This document shows, in pieces, positions 17,624 to 26,615 of a stretch of DNA of 64,000 bases. This stretch comes from JBHJGP01 sp050331695. Its GTDB lineage: Bacteria; Pseudomonadota; Alphaproteobacteria; Geminicoccales; Geminicoccaceae. The stretch is from positions 1-64,000 of the forward strand of contig JBHJGP010000013.1 of assembly GCA_050331695.1 (NCBI GenBank), given 5' to 3'. The position numbers and the translations under genes were made by a program. The first letter of the stretch is position 1; the number at the start of each line of letters is the position of its first letter. The notes below the pieces were generated by a model. The model had not been told where the DNA came from. It ran no database searches and saw only the letters and a list, made by a program, of their open reading frames with translations.

Positions 17624-18358
17624 ATGCGCTGGCTGCTCTTGATCTTCGCGCTCCTGTTCCTCGCGCCGGTGGCCGTTGCCTTAGTGCGAGCCGGCGGTGG
17701 CGAACACTGGTCGCGAGCGCGGTCGGACAGCGCCGGTCTCGCGCCCGACCCCGCCACCACCGAGGAGGCGGTTATCCAGACCTACTGCGCCGCTTCGTGG
17801 GGGCTCAAAGGTGCCGTGGCCGACCATTGCTGGATCGCCGTCAAAACCAAGGGTGCTCCCGTCTACACGCGATATGACGTGGTCGGCTGGGCGGCGCGCC
17901 GGGGTGGTGAGGCGATCCGTGTCGTGCAGAGACCGGATCCGGACGGCCGGTGGGCCGGCAATGAACCTCATCTCGTACTCGATCGCCGGGGCGAAGGCGT
18001 CGAACCCCTGATCGAGGACATCGAAAACGCGATCCGGCGCTATCCCTACCCCCGAAGCTACCGGATCTGGCCCGGCCCCAATTCCAACAGCTTCGTCGCC
18101 TGGGTCGGCCGGGAAGTGCCGGCATTGGGTCTGGAGCTACCGCCCCGGGCGTTCGGCAAGGACTATCTGGGAGGGCGCCGGATCTGGGCTCGCGCGCCGA
18201 GCGGCACCGGTGTCCAGCTCTCGCTGTTCGGTCTCTTGAGCGTAATCATCGCCCGTGAGGAAGGTTTCGAGATCAGCATCGGCGGCTTCGTGGTCGGTTT
18301 CGATCCCTTCGACATTGCCGTTAAAGTGCCCGGTCTCGGACGTTTCGGCTGGCGCTGA
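17624..18358 (+). CDS. DUF3750 family protein
   Basis: This 244-residue protein starts with a signal or anchor helix (MRWLLLIFALLFLAPVAVAL) and contains the DUF3750 hallmarks: HCWIAVKTKGAPVYTRYDVV, PYPRSYRIWPGPNSNSFVAW and GLELPPRAFGKDYLG. The His-Cys pair and the later Asn/Ser motif give the family an NlpC- or amidase-like look, but no activity is established. It follows pfkB by six bases and may be co-transcribed. It ends four bases from the convergent GMC oxidoreductase gene. Location is probably periplasmic or membrane-attached. Confidence 0.85.
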   Translation: MRWLLLIFALLFLAPVAVALVRAGGGEHWSRARSDSAGLAPDPATTEEAVIQTYCAASWGLKGAVADHCWIAVKTKGAPVYTRYDVVGWAARRGGEAIRVVQRPDPDGRWAGNEPHLVLDRRGEGVEPLIEDIENAIRRYPYPRSYRIWPGPNSNSFVAWVGREVPALGLELPPRAFGKDYLGGRRIWARAPSGTGVQLSLFGLLSVIIAREEGFEISIGGFVVGFDPFDIAVKVPGLGRFGWR

Positions 18359-18362
18359 CCAC

Positions 18363-20015
18363 TCAGCGCTGGTCGGTTTGCCAGTTCGGATTGAGCCACG
18401 GCCGAAGCTGGGAGGCGGGCAGGGGTTGGCGGCCGAGGATGTGATCGGCGGCCTTTTCGCCGACCATGATCGAGGGGCCGTTGAGATTGCCGTTGGTGAT
18501 CGTTGGGAACACAGAGCTGTCGGCGACGTGCAGATTTTCCAGCCCGATTACCCGGCAATGTGGATCGACGACCGCGTTCGGATCATCGACGTTTCCCATC
18601 TTGCAGGTGCCACAGGGATGGTATGCGCTCTCGACATGGTCGCGGATGAAGGCGTCGAGATCCTGATCGGTCCGGCGGTCGTCGCCCGGCGCAATCTCTC
18701 GGCCGGCGAAAGGCCGAAACGCCGGCTGGGCGAAGATTTCGCGGCTCAATCGGATACAGGTCCGGAAATCAATCCAGTCCTGGCGCTCGCTCATATAGTT
18801 GAAGCGGATCTGGGGTGGGTCATGGACCGCGTTCGATTGAACTCGGACCTGGCCGCGAGAGGCGGAGCGCATCGGTCCCACATGGACCTGAAAGCCATGA
18901 CCGTCGGCGGGCGCCGTCCCGTCATAGCGGATCGCCACGGGCAGGAAGTGGAACTGGATGTCCGGATAGGCGACGCCCCCGCGTGAGCGGATGAAGGCGC
19001 CCGCCTCGAAGTGATTGCTTGCGCCGAGACCGGACTTGAACATCAGCCATTGCAGGCCGATCCGCAGCTTCGCCAACCGACCGAGGTTGGCAAAAAGCGT
19101 GATCGGCTGGCGGCAAGCCATCTGGACGTAGAGTTCGAGGTGATCCTGGAGATTTTTGCCGACACCGGTTCGCGGGTGACGGATCTCTATCCCGGCCTCG
19201 GTTAACTGATCCGGGTCACCAATGCCGGAACGTTGCAGCAGGGCGGGCGAATTGATCGCGCCGGCGGCGAGGACGACCGCCCGCCGAGCCTCGATGCGCT
19301 GGACTTGGCCATCGCGCTCGACCTCCACCGCAACGGCCTTGCGACCTTCCAAGATGATCCGCCGAACAAGCGTGCGGGACATCAGGCGAAGATTTTGTCT
19401 TTTCAGCGCCGGTCTGAGATAGGCGTTCGCCGCCGACCACCGCCGGCCTTCGAAAACGGTCATCTCGAGGGGGCCGAAGCCCTCTTGCTGCTGACCGTTG
19501 TAGTCGCCCGTCAGCGGATAGCCCGCCTCCCCGCCGGCCCGGATGAAGGCGTCGAACAGCGGATTGGTGAGGTTGCCTCCCTGAATGTGGAGCGGCCCGC
19601 TGTTGCCCCGCCATCCCTCGTCACCCTGGTGCGCGCACTCCATGCGCTGGAAATAGGGGAGCACATGGCGAAAACCCCAGCCGTCAGCGCCGGCCCGCTC
19701 CCAGCCGTCATAGTCTTCGGAATGCCCCCGGACATAGACCATGCCGTTGATCGATGAGGATCCGCCCAGGACCTTGCCGCGCGGACACTGCAGGCGGCGG
19801 CCCCCCAGGTGCGGTTCCGGTTCCGACCAGTAGCCCCAATCGTAGCGATCCATGGCCATCGGGTAGGAAAGGGCCGCCGGCATCTGGATCACCGGGCTGA
19901 GGTCCGAGCCGCCCTGTTCGATCACAATGACCGAGTGCTCGCCGGTCTCAGACAGGCGATAGGCAAGCGCGCATCCGGCGCTGCCGGCGCCAAGAATGAC
20001 GAAATCCGCGTTCAT
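18363..20015 (-). CDS. GMC-family FAD oxidoreductase (choline/alcohol dehydrogenase-like)
   Basis: This flavoprotein of about 550 residues oxidises alcohols. Domain order is typical: FAD-binding FVILGAGSAGCALAYRLSE at the N-terminus, GMC signature 1 around PRGKVLGGSSSINGMVYVRG (about 80-100), signature 2 around VVLAAGAINSPALLQRSGIG (about 250-270), and the C-terminal catalytic motif SAYHPCGTCKMG with VADSSVFPTITNGNLNGPSI. I place the start at ATG 20015, right before the FAD strand; a GTG at 20024 is an alternative. It lies downstream of a nitrilase and a lipoprotein gene on the same strand with short gaps, so it probably ends a three-gene operon. The substrate is not clear (choline, PEG or aliphatic alcohol). 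Confidence 0.9.
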   Translation of the reverse strand: MNADFVILGAGSAGCALAYRLSETGEHSVIVIEQGGSDLSPVIQMPAALSYPMAMDRYDWGYWSEPEPHLGGRRLQCPRGKVLGGSSSINGMVYVRGHSEDYDGWERAGADGWGFRHVLPYFQRMECAHQGDEGWRGNSGPLHIQGGNLTNPLFDAFIRAGGEAGYPLTGDYNGQQQEGFGPLEMTVFEGRRWSAANAYLRPALKRQNLRLMSRTLVRRIILEGRKAVAVEVERDGQVQRIEARRAVVLAAGAINSPALLQRSGIGDPDQLTEAGIEIRHPRTGVGKNLQDHLELYVQMACRQPITLFANLGRLAKLRIGLQWLMFKSGLGASNHFEAGAFIRSRGGVAYPDIQFHFLPVAIRYDGTAPADGHGFQVHVGPMRSASRGQVRVQSNAVHDPPQIRFNYMSERQDWIDFRTCIRLSREIFAQPAFRPFAGREIAPGDDRRTDQDLDAFIRDHVESAYHPCGTCKMGNVDDPNAVVDPHCRVIGLENLHVADSSVFPTITNGNLNGPSIMVGEKAADHILGRQPLPASQLRPWLNPNWQTDQR

Positions 20016-20033
20016 CCGCGCCACGCGGGCAAG

Positions 20034-20636
20034 TCAGTCGATACCGATGCCGATACTGGTGCCGACATTCACGCGAAACGGCCCCAGATTGATACCGGGG
20101 TCGATACTGCGCTGATCGGGAAATAGCGCGCCGGCGGTGCGCCAGTAGAGGCGGATGAGATCACCCCGTTCCCGCGACGGCTCGTCGAGGCTGACCGTGA
20201 CCCGACGCAAGGCCAACTCACGGTCGCAAAAGCCGGCGACGACGGTGAGCGGTACCTGGCCGGCCGGTTCGGTCTCGATCGTCTCGGCCGTGCAAAGCCT
20301 TTCGTCCGAGATCGCGCCCGTTGGCTGGAGGACCGTCACCAGATGGGGCTCGGCTTCGCGGGCGACCCGCTCGTCCGTGGTGAAGCTCACCCGCAAGCCG
20401 CGGATCGCCTCAGCCATGTTGGTCGTCACCTCGGCGTCTCGAACCTCGTCCGCCAGGCCGAGAGGAGATCCATGAACCTTGGTCCTAATCGGCCCGTCGT
20501 CCGCCGCCAGTTCCAGGGCTAGACGCGCGTTTTCCGGATCACCTTCCTCGGAGACGACGTCCGGACCGAAGGCGCAGGCACCGACGACAAAGGGCAGCGC
20601 GACCATCAGACAGGCGGCGGATCGGTTCATGCTCAC
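20034..20636 (-). CDS. Lipoprotein of unknown function
   Basis: The 200-residue product has a lipoprotein signal (CLMVALPFVVGACAFGPD, lipobox VGAC). The mature part contains acidic and Thr-rich beta segments and ends NVGTSIGIGID. I recognise no family. Its ATG overlaps the stop of the upstream nitrilase gene by four bases (20633-20636), so the two are coupled, and the GMC oxidoreductase follows within 20 bases. It is probably anchored in the outer membrane or the periplasmic face of the inner membrane. Confidence 0.7.
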   Translation of the reverse strand: MSMNRSAACLMVALPFVVGACAFGPDVVSEEGDPENARLALELAADDGPIRTKVHGSPLGLADEVRDAEVTTNMAEAIRGLRVSFTTDERVAREAEPHLVTVLQPTGAISDERLCTAETIETEPAGQVPLTVVAGFCDRELALRRVTVSLDEPSRERGDLIRLYWRTAGALFPDQRSIDPGINLGPFRVNVGTSIGIGID

Positions 20637-21448
20637 ATCACCTTATGGTCACGGACAGGAATTTGGCTCCGAACCTCCTTCAGATAGCTGAAGTCCAATT
20701 GGCCGGTCACGAACCCCACCCGATCCGACGCCCGGGCGATCACCGTGCCCCAGGGATCGACGATCATGCTGTTGCCGTAGGACTGCCGCCGTCCGCCCTG
20801 GTAGCTGCCGCACTGAGCTGGCGCCAAAACGTAGCATTGGGTTTCGATGGCTCGAGCGCGCAACAAGACCTCCCAATGGTCCTTGCCTGTTTGTAAAGTA
20901 AACGCCGATGGCACCATGACCATGTCGACATTTTGAAGCATCAGCCTTTGGTAGAGTTCGGGGAAACGGACATCATAGCAGATGGTGCAGCCGACCCGTT
21001 GCTCGCCCAAGGTGTAGGTCACCACCTGATCGCCGGCGGTGAAGGTATCACTCTCCCGGTAGTTGCGTCCGTCGGGCGTCGTCACGTCGAATAGATGAAG
21101 CTTTCGGTATCGGGCCATTTCTTGGCCGTCGCCGTTGAAGGCGACCGTCGTGTTGAACAGCTGATCGGCATCCCGCTCCAAGAGGCTGCCGATATGCAGG
21201 GTGACGCCGAGATTGCGGGCGAGGTGGCTGAACAGTTGGTAACCCTCGCCTTCGGGAAAGACGTCGGCCGCGGCCCAGCGGGCGTCGCCGTCACCGCCGA
21301 GATAGGTCACCATTTCCGGCAGAACCATCAGATCCGGGCCCTCGGCGTCCATGGCCTGGCGGATGACCCGCTCCGCCTGCTCGAGGTTGGAGGTCTTGTC
21401 CTCCTGGCTGTTCAATTGAATTAGGGCGGCTTTCACGGTCACGGGCAC
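20633..21448 (-). CDS. Nitrilase-superfamily carbon-nitrogen hydrolase (Nit1/deaminated glutathione amidase-like)
   Basis: This cytoplasmic C-N hydrolase of 271 residues has the catalytic triad of the superfamily: Glu in LMVLPEMVTYLGG, Lys in YRKLHLFDV and Cys in GCTICYDVRFPELYQ. The sequence around DGRNYRESDTFTAGDQV resembles the Nit1/YbeM branch, which removes deaminated glutathione and thus repairs a metabolite side product. The start has three closely spaced GTG codons (21448, 21442, 21436) and I cannot decide among them. It is the first gene of the nitrilase-lipoprotein-GMC run. Confidence 0.88.
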   Translation of the reverse strand: MPVTVKAALIQLNSQEDKTSNLEQAERVIRQAMDAEGPDLMVLPEMVTYLGGDGDARWAAADVFPEGEGYQLFSHLARNLGVTLHIGSLLERDADQLFNTTVAFNGDGQEMARYRKLHLFDVTTPDGRNYRESDTFTAGDQVVTYTLGEQRVGCTICYDVRFPELYQRLMLQNVDMVMVPSAFTLQTGKDHWEVLLRARAIETQCYVLAPAQCGSYQGGRRQSYGNSMIVDPWGTVIARASDRVGFVTGQLDFSYLKEVRSQIPVRDHKVM

Positions 21449-21561
21449 AGTTCCGACGGCACATCAAAAAGGGACGATAGCCCGTCCATGGCCCGCGGCA
21501 CAAACTGAAGCGGGCGGTGAGGCCGACACGATGATTTGAGCTCCGTGCCGGCCGGCCGAGC

Positions 21562-22188
21562 TCAGTCTTCGTCCGGTGGGCCGAAGAAGCGCGGATTTCT
21601 CCAGCGAAACAGGCTTCGGTCCAACGCGACGCCGGTCTCGACGTCTTCCAGGATGACGTGGGTTGTGAGCCCCTGGGCATCGGTGACGGCCCACCGGCGG
21701 AGTTCGAAGGGCTGCTGGCCTAGTACCAGCTGAAGGCGACCCTGGGCCGGATTCTCGGTGGTGATCACCGTCAGCACGAGCTCACCAGCCTGTTCGTACC
21801 AATCGACGACACTGATCTCGCCGGAAAGGCTTATCTGCTCATCCAAAAGTAGTTTGACCGGCGTCTGGGAAACCGGGATCACGGTCTGCTGTTCGGTCGC
21901 CCCGTCCCAGAACACCAACCGCCAGTCGGTCGCGACCACCAACACCTTGCTCGGCGGATCATAGTCCAGACGCATTCGAGACGGCCGGTGCAGGTAAAGC
22001 TCGCCGGTCGAATAACGTCCGTCCGGTGCCACCTGGGTGAAGCGGGCCTTCATGGTTTCGATCGAGTTGAGATAGCTCTCGACCTCGGCCATCCTCTCGG
22101 GGCTCTCGGTGGCGCCGGCACGGGGTCCGACCTTGACCATGATCGCCAGAGTCAAAACGGCCGCCAAGCGGGCCCATCTCATCGCCAT
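21562..22188 (-). CDS. lolA: LolA-like outer-membrane lipoprotein carrier
   Basis: This 208-residue periplasmic protein resembles LolA, which ferries lipoproteins from the LolCDE complex to the outer membrane. It has a signal peptide (RLAAVLTLAIMVKVGPRAGA), then ERMAEVESYLNSIETMKARF and the strand-rich sequence GELYLHRPSRMRLDYDPPSK, as in LolA. The C-terminal part keeps the ILEDVETGVALDRSLF strand. Start 22188 is chosen over the longer frame to 22377 because the signal peptide begins there and AAGGAAAG lies upstream; the longer frame overlaps the divergent GST gene. A short acidic tail follows. Confidence 0.85.
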   Translation of the reverse strand: MAMRWARLAAVLTLAIMVKVGPRAGATESPERMAEVESYLNSIETMKARFTQVAPDGRYSTGELYLHRPSRMRLDYDPPSKVLVVATDWRLVFWDGATEQQTVIPVSQTPVKLLLDEQISLSGEISVVDWYEQAGELVLTVITTENPAQGRLQLVLGQQPFELRRWAVTDAQGLTTHVILEDVETGVALDRSLFRWRNPRFFGPPDED

Positions 22189-22349
22189 CGAACGTTCTTT
22201 CCTTTGCCGTTTTGTTCTCTTGCCGGCACAAGCGCGCACCACAGTTCCGCTGAGGTGATGCCAAGACCTGCCCAGGTTTGGTGGCATTCGCTCAGACGCC
22301 CGATCGCCGACAATGAAACAGCCGAACCTTTCAAGGGAGCACACCGCCG

Positions 22350-22982
22350 ATGATAGACCTCCATACCTGGACCACACCCAATGGCCGCAAGGTCTCGATC
22401 GCCCTGGAAGAGCTGCGGCTCCCTTACACCGTGCACGCCGTCAACATAACGGAAGATGAACAGTTCACGCCTGAGTTTCTGGCGATATCACCTAATAATA
22501 AGATCCCGGCGATCGTCGATCGGGAAACCGGCACCACATTGATGGAGTCGGGCGCGATCCTCCTCTACCTCGCGGAAAAGACAGGGTCCTTGATGCCGAG
22601 CGCCCCGGAGCAGCGGTGGGCTGCGATCGAGTGGCTGATGTGGCAGATGGGCGGCTTCGGCCCGATGCTGGGTCAAGCCCATCATTTCCTTAAGTTCAAC
22701 CCCGGCAAAGCAGCTTACGCCGAGGATCGCTATCGCAACGAAACCCGGCGTCTTTACAAGGTGTTAGACGAACGCCTGTCGTCGAACGCCTACATCGCCG
22801 GCGATACGTATTCCGTCGCCGATCTGGCGACCTGGCCTTGGGCGTCGCGGTTTGAATGGCAGGAGATCGATCTGGGCGAGTTCCCGAACGTCAAGCGCTG
22901 GTACGTGGAGATCGCCGACCGCGAGGCAACCAAGAAAGGCTATGACGTTCCCAAATACACAAGTGACATCCCGATGCCGTGA
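22350..22982 (+). CDS. yfcG: Nu-class glutathione S-transferase / disulfide-bond oxidoreductase (YfcG-like)
   Basis: This 210-residue protein aligns by eye with E. coli YfcG throughout: MIDLHTWTTPNGRKVSIALEE versus MIDLYFAPTPNGHKITLFLEE, then ISPNNKIPAIVD, ESGAILLYLAEKTG, WQMGGFGPMLGQAHHF and the WPW motif. The family binds two glutathiones and reduces disulfides rather than conjugating electrophiles. The N-terminal thioredoxin fold spans about 1-80 and the helical domain about 88-205. It is transcribed divergently from lolA. A run of the form AAGGGAGCA precedes the ATG. Cytoplasmic. Confidence 0.9.
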   Translation: MIDLHTWTTPNGRKVSIALEELRLPYTVHAVNITEDEQFTPEFLAISPNNKIPAIVDRETGTTLMESGAILLYLAEKTGSLMPSAPEQRWAAIEWLMWQMGGFGPMLGQAHHFLKFNPGKAAYAEDRYRNETRRLYKVLDERLSSNAYIAGDTYSVADLATWPWASRFEWQEIDLGEFPNVKRWYVEIADREATKKGYDVPKYTSDIPMP

Positions 22983-23106
22983 CGATCGCGGCCCGCTGCC
23001 AGGGGCCCGTCGGCCTGTGTGACAGGCGCGCTTGAATGCGGGTCCCTTGACACCCCCCTGACCAGGTAGCAAAGCTCGCGCGTCGTTTCCGGGTCGACTG
23101 CGCTCC

Positions 23107-24030
23107 ATGGACATCTACCTGCCGATCGCCGAGATGTCGGTGAATGCTTTTCTGCTGCTGAGCATCGGCGGCGGTGTCGGGTTCCTATCGGGTCTTTTCG
23201 GCGTCGGCGGCGGCTTTCTCATGACGCCGCTTTTGATCTTCATCGGCATTCCGCCCGCCGTGGCCGTGGGCTCCGAGGCAACGCAGATCCTGGCATCGTC
23301 CTTCTCCGGCGTGCTTGCCCACACCCGGCGAGGCAATGTCGACGTGAGGATGGGCTTGGTCCTGGTCGCCGGCGGGTCGGTCGGATCCATTCTCGGCGTC
23401 TTCATCTTCGCCTGGATGCGCGGGCTCGGTCAGGTCGATCTGCTGGTCAGTCTTTGTTACGTCGTCTTCCTCGGCATCGTCGGCGGTCTCATGTTCGTCG
23501 AGAGCGTCCGGGCCATGGTCATCCGACCCAACAGCAGCGCGCCGAGCCGAGGTGACGACAGCGATGACTGGCGGCAGAAGCTGCCGCTGCAGATGGCCTT
23601 CCCCCGCTCGCAGCTGCGCACCAGTCTGCTCTTGCCCCTGGCCGTGGGGCTTCTCGTGGGCATGCTGGCGGCGATGATGGGTGTCGGCGGCGGCTTCATC
23701 ATGGTGCCGGCGATGATCTATCTGATCGGCATGCCGACTGCGGTGGTGGTCGGGACGTCGCTTTTTCAGATTTGTTTCGTGACCGCGCTCACCGGTTATC
23801 TGCACGCGGTCAACAATCAGACCGTGGATGTCGTTCTGGCGCTTCTCTTGATCGCGGGCGGCGTCATCGGCGCGCAATTGGGCACGCGGGTCACCGGTCT
23901 GTTGCGCGGTGAGCAGCTTCGTGTCCTGCTTGCGCTTCTGGTGCTGCTGGTCTGCGGCAAGCTGGCCTTCGATCTGATCGTCACGCCCGTCGATCTCTAC
24001 TCGGTCGATCCGGCCGCGGCCGGCCACTGA
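23107..24030 (+). CDS. TSUP-family membrane permease (TauE/SafE)
   Basis: This integral membrane protein of 307 residues with about eight helices has the two internally repeated TSUP motifs: GLFGVGGGFLMTPLLIFIGI near the N-terminus and MMGVGGGFIMVPAMIYLIG near residue 195. TSUP proteins export or import sulfite, sulfoacetate and other small organosulfur or organic anions. A hydrophilic loop at about 135-170 separates the two halves. No metabolic gene adjoins it, so the substrate cannot be inferred. A second, shorter TSUP protein lies at 41361. Confidence 0.9.
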   Translation: MDIYLPIAEMSVNAFLLLSIGGGVGFLSGLFGVGGGFLMTPLLIFIGIPPAVAVGSEATQILASSFSGVLAHTRRGNVDVRMGLVLVAGGSVGSILGVFIFAWMRGLGQVDLLVSLCYVVFLGIVGGLMFVESVRAMVIRPNSSAPSRGDDSDDWRQKLPLQMAFPRSQLRTSLLLPLAVGLLVGMLAAMMGVGGGFIMVPAMIYLIGMPTAVVVGTSLFQICFVTALTGYLHAVNNQTVDVVLALLLIAGGVIGAQLGTRVTGLLRGEQLRVLLALLVLLVCGKLAFDLIVTPVDLYSVDPAAAGH

Positions 24031-24059
24031 GGGCCGTCAACGGTTGCCGGCACCGGCCC

Positions 24060-25544
24060 CTAATAGGCGTTGGGATCTCGCCAGACCAACAGAAGGGTCC
24101 GCGCCAGAATGCGAAGGTCCAGAAGGATCGACCAGGTTTCGATGTAGGCCAGATCATGGGCCAGGCGCTGCTCCATCTGTGGCTGGTCCCGCGTTTCGCC
24201 CCTCAGCCCGTTGATCTGGGCCCATCCGGTGATGCAGGGTTTGACCCGGTGGCGCGCCAGATAGCGGTCGATCGTCCGGGCGTAGTGTTCGTTGTGCTCG
24301 ATCGCATGGGGGCGCGGTCCGACCAACGACATCTCACCCCGGACCACATTGATCAGTTGTGGCAGCTCGTCGAGGCTGGTGCGGCGGAGCCACCGGCCGA
24401 TCGGGGTGACGCGCGGGTCACCCCGTGACGCTTGGACCAAGGGAACGGCGCGATCGCTCTCGGCGACCCACAGCATGGTGCGGAATTTGAGTACCTCGAT
24501 CGGCTGATTGTTGAACCCGAACCGCTGCTGGCGGTAGAGCACCGGACCGCTCGAGCTAAGCCGCACCGCAACGGCGATCGCTAGCAACAGGGGAGCCGTG
24601 GCCACGAGCGCGGCCGCGGCCAAAATCCTGTCCTCCGCTGCCTTCGCCAGATAGGCCCAGCCGACCAGGGGCCGCTGTTGCAGGTCCATCACCGGCATCC
24701 CGGCAAGCTCGCCCAGGCCACGCACGGGCAACGACGCCGGACCGCTCGAGGGCGCCAGGCGCACATCCACCGGCAGCTCGGACAGTTTGCTCATCCATTC
24801 AGCCAGTCTCGCCTCCGCGTGCCAGGGAAGGGCGACCAGCACCTGATCCAGGGGATGCGTCCTGGCGAAGGTGACCAAATCGTCGACGGAGCCCAGAACC
24901 GGAACGCCGGCAATATGACGGGGCACCCGGTGACGCCGATCGTCAAAGATGCCCGTAATTCTGAGGCCGTCGCCTTTCGCCAGAAGCCGCTCGACCAAAC
25001 GCTGACCCGGCTCGCCCGCGCCGACGACGGCGATCAGCTTGGTCAGGTGACCGGCCCGGCGCCAGCGGCCGACCACCCGGGCGACCAGGATCCGCCAGCC
25101 GATCAGCCCGACCGCAGCAGACAGCGCCCAACTCATGCCCCAGACACCGCGATCCGGGCCGCCGAGACCGCTCTCCAACAACAGCCATATCGCGACGACG
25201 CAGACGAGGAGCCGGCCCAGTGGCCAACCGGGGCCGGAAAGGCGTTCCATCGTGCCGAGCTCGTAGAGCCGGAGGCCGCGCAGCGCTTCGATGGCCACGA
25301 CCACGCCCAGAACCAGAAGGCAGGCAACCCAGCCCTAGACCGGCCAGCCATGGGCGAAACGCACCGTGCCGTAGCCGGCCATGGTGAGAACGGCGGCAGC
25401 GCCCGCAGCGACGCCGAGACCGACCACCGAAGGCGTGAGCCAGCGGGTTCCGATCGAGGCACGCCGCTCGATGAGAGGATCACCGGAGCGTTCGCGCCAA
25501 ATCAGGTCCGAGGCCGTCATTCCCGCGTTGGGGCTCGCCTCCAT
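24060..25544 (-). pseudogene. Polyprenyl-phosphate hexose-1-phosphate transferase (WcaJ/ExoY-type), interrupted by in-frame TAG
   Basis: This exopolysaccharide-priming glycosyltransferase has membrane helices, a nucleotide-binding-like central domain (KLIAVVGAGEPGQRLVERLL) and the bacterial sugar transferase domain (KAAEDRILAAAALVATAPLL, GPVLYRQQRFGFN, LRRTSLDELPQLINVVRGEM, SLVGPRPHAIEHNEHYA, VKPCITGWAQINGLRGET). The first 69 codons from ATG 25544 (AGGA upstream, then MEASPNAG) end at TAG 25335-25337. The same frame resumes immediately (GWVACLLVLGVVVAIEAL) to the end. Read through, it would be about 494 residues, the normal size. A GTG restart at 25304 would lose the first membrane helices. 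It is a nonsense mutation or a base error. Confidence 0.8.
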
Positions 25545-25712
25545 GTAGGTCGTCCTAGCTCGATATGCCGATTTCACCAATTATTGATTGCAGCGAGATA
25601 AATTCAACCATAAGTTACCCAATCCACAGATAAAAACCCGTCAACGGTTTGTTTACCCGCCGATGGGCATCATGACCGCGAATGATCTCGGACAATCGTG
25701 GGGAGCCCCTGA

Positions 25713-26060
25713 TTGATCAGGCTAGCGGATGGAAGAGGCGATCGGCGCCAGCCGTCAGAGTTTTCGTTTCGCCAGGCTGACGTTTTGGCTCTGGCCCGTC
25801 GCTTGGGTGTGTCCGTCCACGAACTCCGCGCCGAAGCCTTCGCTTATTGGGCTGGCGTGCCGGTCGGCGCGGCGATGGATCGGATCGAGGTGATGTCTCC
25901 TGTACCCGGTTCTGACCTGGAGCCCTGGTTGGTCGCCTATATGCGCCTGCGCCTGAGCGCCGCCGGCGAAGTAATGGATCAGAAGCATACCTGCTTTTTC
26001 AGCGCCTATCTGACGCTGATCGCGCTCGCCGCCTATGCCGTGGTGACCGCCATCCCCTGA
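25713..26060 (+). CDS. Hypothetical protein with C-terminal membrane helix
   Basis: This 115-residue protein starts at a TTG with GGGAG eight bases upstream. The N-terminal half is soluble and helical (FRQADVLALARRLGVSVHEL, then RAEAFAYWAG), somewhat like a helix-turn-helix but without a convincing recognition helix. The C-terminus is a single hydrophobic helix (FFSAYLTLIALAAYAVVTAI). I recognise no family. About 130 AT-rich bases separate it from the divergent sugar transferase. It may be a tail-anchored membrane protein. Confidence 0.55.
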   Translation: MIRLADGRGDRRQPSEFSFRQADVLALARRLGVSVHELRAEAFAYWAGVPVGAAMDRIEVMSPVPGSDLEPWLVAYMRLRLSAAGEVMDQKHTCFFSAYLTLIALAAYAVVTAIP

Positions 26061-26100
26061 GGCTTGCGAACAAGCGTTGCGCGCCGCCCGCCAGGGGCCG

Positions 26101-26526
26101 TCAGATGGGCAGTTCTTCGACGCGCTCCAGCGTGCAGCCGTCGATCAGCCAGAGACCGTTGTCCTGGCGCTCCATCTGATAGGAGGCAACGACCGATTGG
26201 CCTTTCGGGCCGACCAGCAAGACCTTCTGCGTCGGCGCGCCTTGCTCAATCACGAGATCCCGGAACTGAACGCTCCGGGGGCGGTAGACCGGCATGTAGC
26301 CGGTTATCACCATCTGCATGAAGCGCTCTGGCGTCCGGAACAGAGCCCGAATGTCCGGCGAGGCGAAGTTGAAGGCGGCCGCGCCGTCATCCCGGCGGAA
26401 GGCGTCCAACTGGGCCTCGATGACGGTGCGGATGGCCCGACGGTCGTCCGTCGTCAGGCTTTCGGCCCCGACGTTGGAGGCGCTGAAGAGCAAAAGCGAT
26501 ACGATAGCGCAGACGCGAACGATCAT
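26101..26526 (-). CDS. DUF4864 domain protein, secreted
   Basis: The protein has 141 residues: a signal peptide (IVRVCAIVSLLLFSASNVGA), then a DUF4864 domain (DDRRAIRTVIEAQLDAFRRD, AFNFASPDIRALFRTPERFM, VITGYMPVYRPRSVQF and the final DGCTLERV). The fold is likely NTF2-like with an unknown ligand. Start 26526 is chosen over the longer frame to 26571 because GAGGGA lies eight bases upstream and the signal peptide begins there. It probably acts in the periplasm. It is convergent with the upstream plus-strand gene and divergent from the alginate-lyase-like gene. Confidence 0.85.
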   Translation of the reverse strand: MIVRVCAIVSLLLFSASNVGAESLTTDDRRAIRTVIEAQLDAFRRDDGAAAFNFASPDIRALFRTPERFMQMVITGYMPVYRPRSVQFRDLVIEQGAPTQKVLLVGPKGQSVVASYQMERQDNGLWLIDGCTLERVEELPI

Positions 26527-26615
26527 TTCGTCTTCCCTCGCTTGCCAGGGGCCGGCGGCCGGCTCATTCACGTGAGTTTAGCAGAGCCAGCGCTTAAACT
26601 CTATCGAGAGTAGCC

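Noticed and set aside
25713..26060. Helix-turn-helix regulator
   Set aside because: The N-terminal helices loosely suggest it, but no recognition helix is convincing, so it is left as hypothetical.
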